Shown here: positions 62,660-64,000 of the stretch, piece after piece | Position numbering within the stretch: position 1 is the stretch's first letter | How the letters are laid out: every line of letters starts with the position of its first letter | Origin: Equus caballus | Taxonomy: Eukaryota > Chordata > Mammalia > Perissodactyla > Equidae | Direction of reading: 5' to 3' | DNA length: 64,000 nt | NCBI RefSeq assembly: GCF_041296265.1 | Contig: NC_091693.1 | Span: forward strand, 25,048,001 to 25,112,000 | The notes under the pieces: generated by a model | Seen by the model: only the letters and a program-made list of their open reading frames with translations | What the model was told of the DNA's origin: nothing | The model's database searches: none | Program-made: the position numbers and the translations under genes

Positions 62660-63440
62660 GTCTTCATTCATTCAACAAGTATTTATTGACCACCTACTAT
62701 GTGCCAGGCACCATTCTGGCACTTGGCATACATCAGAGAACAGAGATCTTTTCCATTGTGGGGCTTACTGTGATGGGGAAAGGCACACATCAAAACAAAA
62801 TATAGGAGGCTGGCCTGGTGGTGCAATGGTTAAGTTCACATGCTCCACTTTGGTGGCCCTTGGTCCGCCAGTTTGGATCCCAGGTGTGGACCTATGTACC
62901 GCTTGTCAAGCCATGCTGTGGCAGGCATCCCGCATATGAAGTAGAAGAAGATGGGCACGGATGTTAGCTCAGGGCCAGTCTTCCTCAGCAAAAAGAGAAG
63001 GATTGGCAGCAGATGTCAGCTCAGGGCTTCCTCAGAAAAAAAAAGTGAAAAAAAATAAACAAAATACATGGTATGTTAGAAGGGAGGGGGTGCAGCAGGA
63101 AAGAGAAAAGCAGAGCAGGGCGGGGGCTCGGGTTGCCAGGTTGCATGGATGCTGTGGTGAATTTTAAGCCTGGTGGCCAGTGTAGGCCTCTCCAAGTGGG
63201 TGGTGTTTGAACCCAAGTTTGAAGGAAGGGAGGAAACGAGCTATGTGCTTATCAGAGGAAGAGCATTCCAGGCAGTGGGAAGAGCTGGAGCAGAGGCCTA
63301 GCACATTCGAGGACCTGCAGGGAGGCCAGTGTGGCTGGAAGAGAAGGAGCGAGGGGGAGGGGAACGGGGAAATGAGGTCGGAGAGGTGTGTGTGGTCTAG
63401 GGTTGGGGACCAGGGTATCATGCAGGGCCTTCAAGGTGCA
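62660..63440 (-). repeat. L2 fragment interrupted by an ERE
   Basis: TCATTCAACAAGTATTTATT, CCTACTATGTGCCAGGCACC and, after the ERE, GAGCATTCCAGGCAGTGGGA plus AGCTGGAGCAGAGGCCTAGC are consecutive antisense L2. Confidence 0.8.
62806..63056 (+). repeat. ERE SINE inside the L2
   Basis: GAGGCTGGCCTGGTGGTGCA opens it; TCAGGGCCAGTCTTCCTCAG and a second similar tail block end it. AAACAAAATATA (62793-62804) and AAACAAAATACA (63057-63068) form a target duplication with one mismatch. Confidence 0.9.
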
Positions 63441-64000
63441 GCTCAAGATCAACATCAATAAGATGCACAACATCATTAGCCATCAAGAAAATGCAAGTGC
63501 AAACCATAATGAGATCCCGCTTCACACTACCCGGATGGCTATAGTCAAAGATAATAACAAGTGTTTGGGAGGATGTGGAGAAATCAGAACCCTCACATTC
63601 AGCTGGTAGGAAGGAAAAATGGGGCAGCTGCTTCGGAAAACAGTCTGGCAATTCCCTAAATGGTTAAACATAGAGTCACCATATGACCCAGCAATTCCAC
63701 TCCCAAGTATGTAACCCAGAGAAATGAAAACATGTGCACATAGTCATACACAAATGTTCATGACAGCATTATTCACAACAGCCCAAGTGTTCATCAGCTG
63801 ATGAGTGGATAAACCAAGTGTCATGTACCCGCACAGTGGGGCATTATATGGCCGTAGAAAGGAGTGGAGTACTGCTGCATGCTACAGAATGGATGAACCT
63901 CAAAACCTTATGCTGAGGGAAAGAGGCCAGTCACAAAGGACCACATATTATATGATTCCATTTATATGAAATGTCCAGAATAGGCAAATCTATACAGATA
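63441..64000 (+). repeat. L1 LINE 3' ORF2 fragment, runs off the window
   Basis: Sense L1 text: GCCATCAAGAAAATGCAAGT, GGGAGGATGTGGAGAAATCA, TATGACCCAGCAATTCCACT, TTCACAACAGCCCAAGTGTT and CAGTCACAAAGGACCACATA in the expected order. Confidence 0.9.

Noticed and set aside
60000-64000. Search for SHISA7 exons expected next by human synteny
   Set aside because: No SHISA7-like coding sequence was seen; its 3' end probably lies beyond the window.

Overview
This is mammalian nuclear DNA with spliced genes, CpG-island promoters and dense old interspersed repeats. At least ten copies of the equine SINE (ERE, tRNA-derived, opening with GGGGCTGGCCCCGTGGC-type sequence) place it in Perissodactyla, most likely Equus; rhinoceros or tapir cannot be excluded from sequence alone. 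Gene order and orientation, KMT5C(+) COX6B2(-) GARIN5B(-) IL11(-) TMEM190(+) TMEM238(-) RPL28(+) UBE2S(-), match human 19q13.42 as I recall it. All eight reading frames could be assembled exon by exon without an internal stop. Comparisons with human proteins are from memory.

Layout. 1-6.6 kb: repeats only (split L1 with a solo LTR and an ERE inside it, L2, MIR, further EREs). 6.6-14.8 kb: KMT5C (H4K20 methyltransferase) with a CCAAT-rich CpG promoter, a long tandem-repeat-bearing 5' intron and eight coding exons. 14.8-20 kb: gene-free, with an ERE and MIR/L2 debris. 20-21.3 kb: COX6B2, the testis isoform of a cytochrome c oxidase subunit. 21.9-23.7 kb: L1 and a long sense L2. 23.7-28 kb: GARIN5B, a testis RAB2-interactor family gene with a coding 30-bp minisatellite. 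29.4-33.2 kb: the cytokine gene IL11, with an AU-rich 3'UTR and a TATA/AP-1 promoter. 33.3-37.7 kb: purine-rich tracts, MSR1-like minisatellites, an AP-1 motif cluster and a GTTGCTA-rich degenerate array. 37.7-38.9 kb: TMEM190, a sperm trefoil-domain membrane protein. 38.9-42.4 kb: gene-free. 42.4-43 kb: TMEM238. 43.7-44.4 kb: an unexplained CCGAAG-type repeat. 44.4-47.1 kb: RPL28. 47.1-55.2 kb: gene-free, five EREs/old L1s. 55.3-60.6 kb: UBE2S with a CRE/CCAAT promoter. 60.7-64 kb: L2, ERE and L1. Neighbours expected from human synteny (TMEM150B on the left, SHISA7 on the right) were not seen.

The genes do not form one pathway. Three (COX6B2, GARIN5B, TMEM190) are known as testis or sperm genes, RPL28 and UBE2S are housekeeping or cell-cycle genes, and IL11 is inducible. 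I found no new multi-gene system. The most interesting points are two GC-AG introns, a start-overlapping upstream ORF in KMT5C, a 20-nt microexon carrying part of its SET motif, an AP-1 cluster 2 kb upstream of IL11, the GTTGCTA array before TMEM190, and the duplicated CCGAAG block before RPL28.
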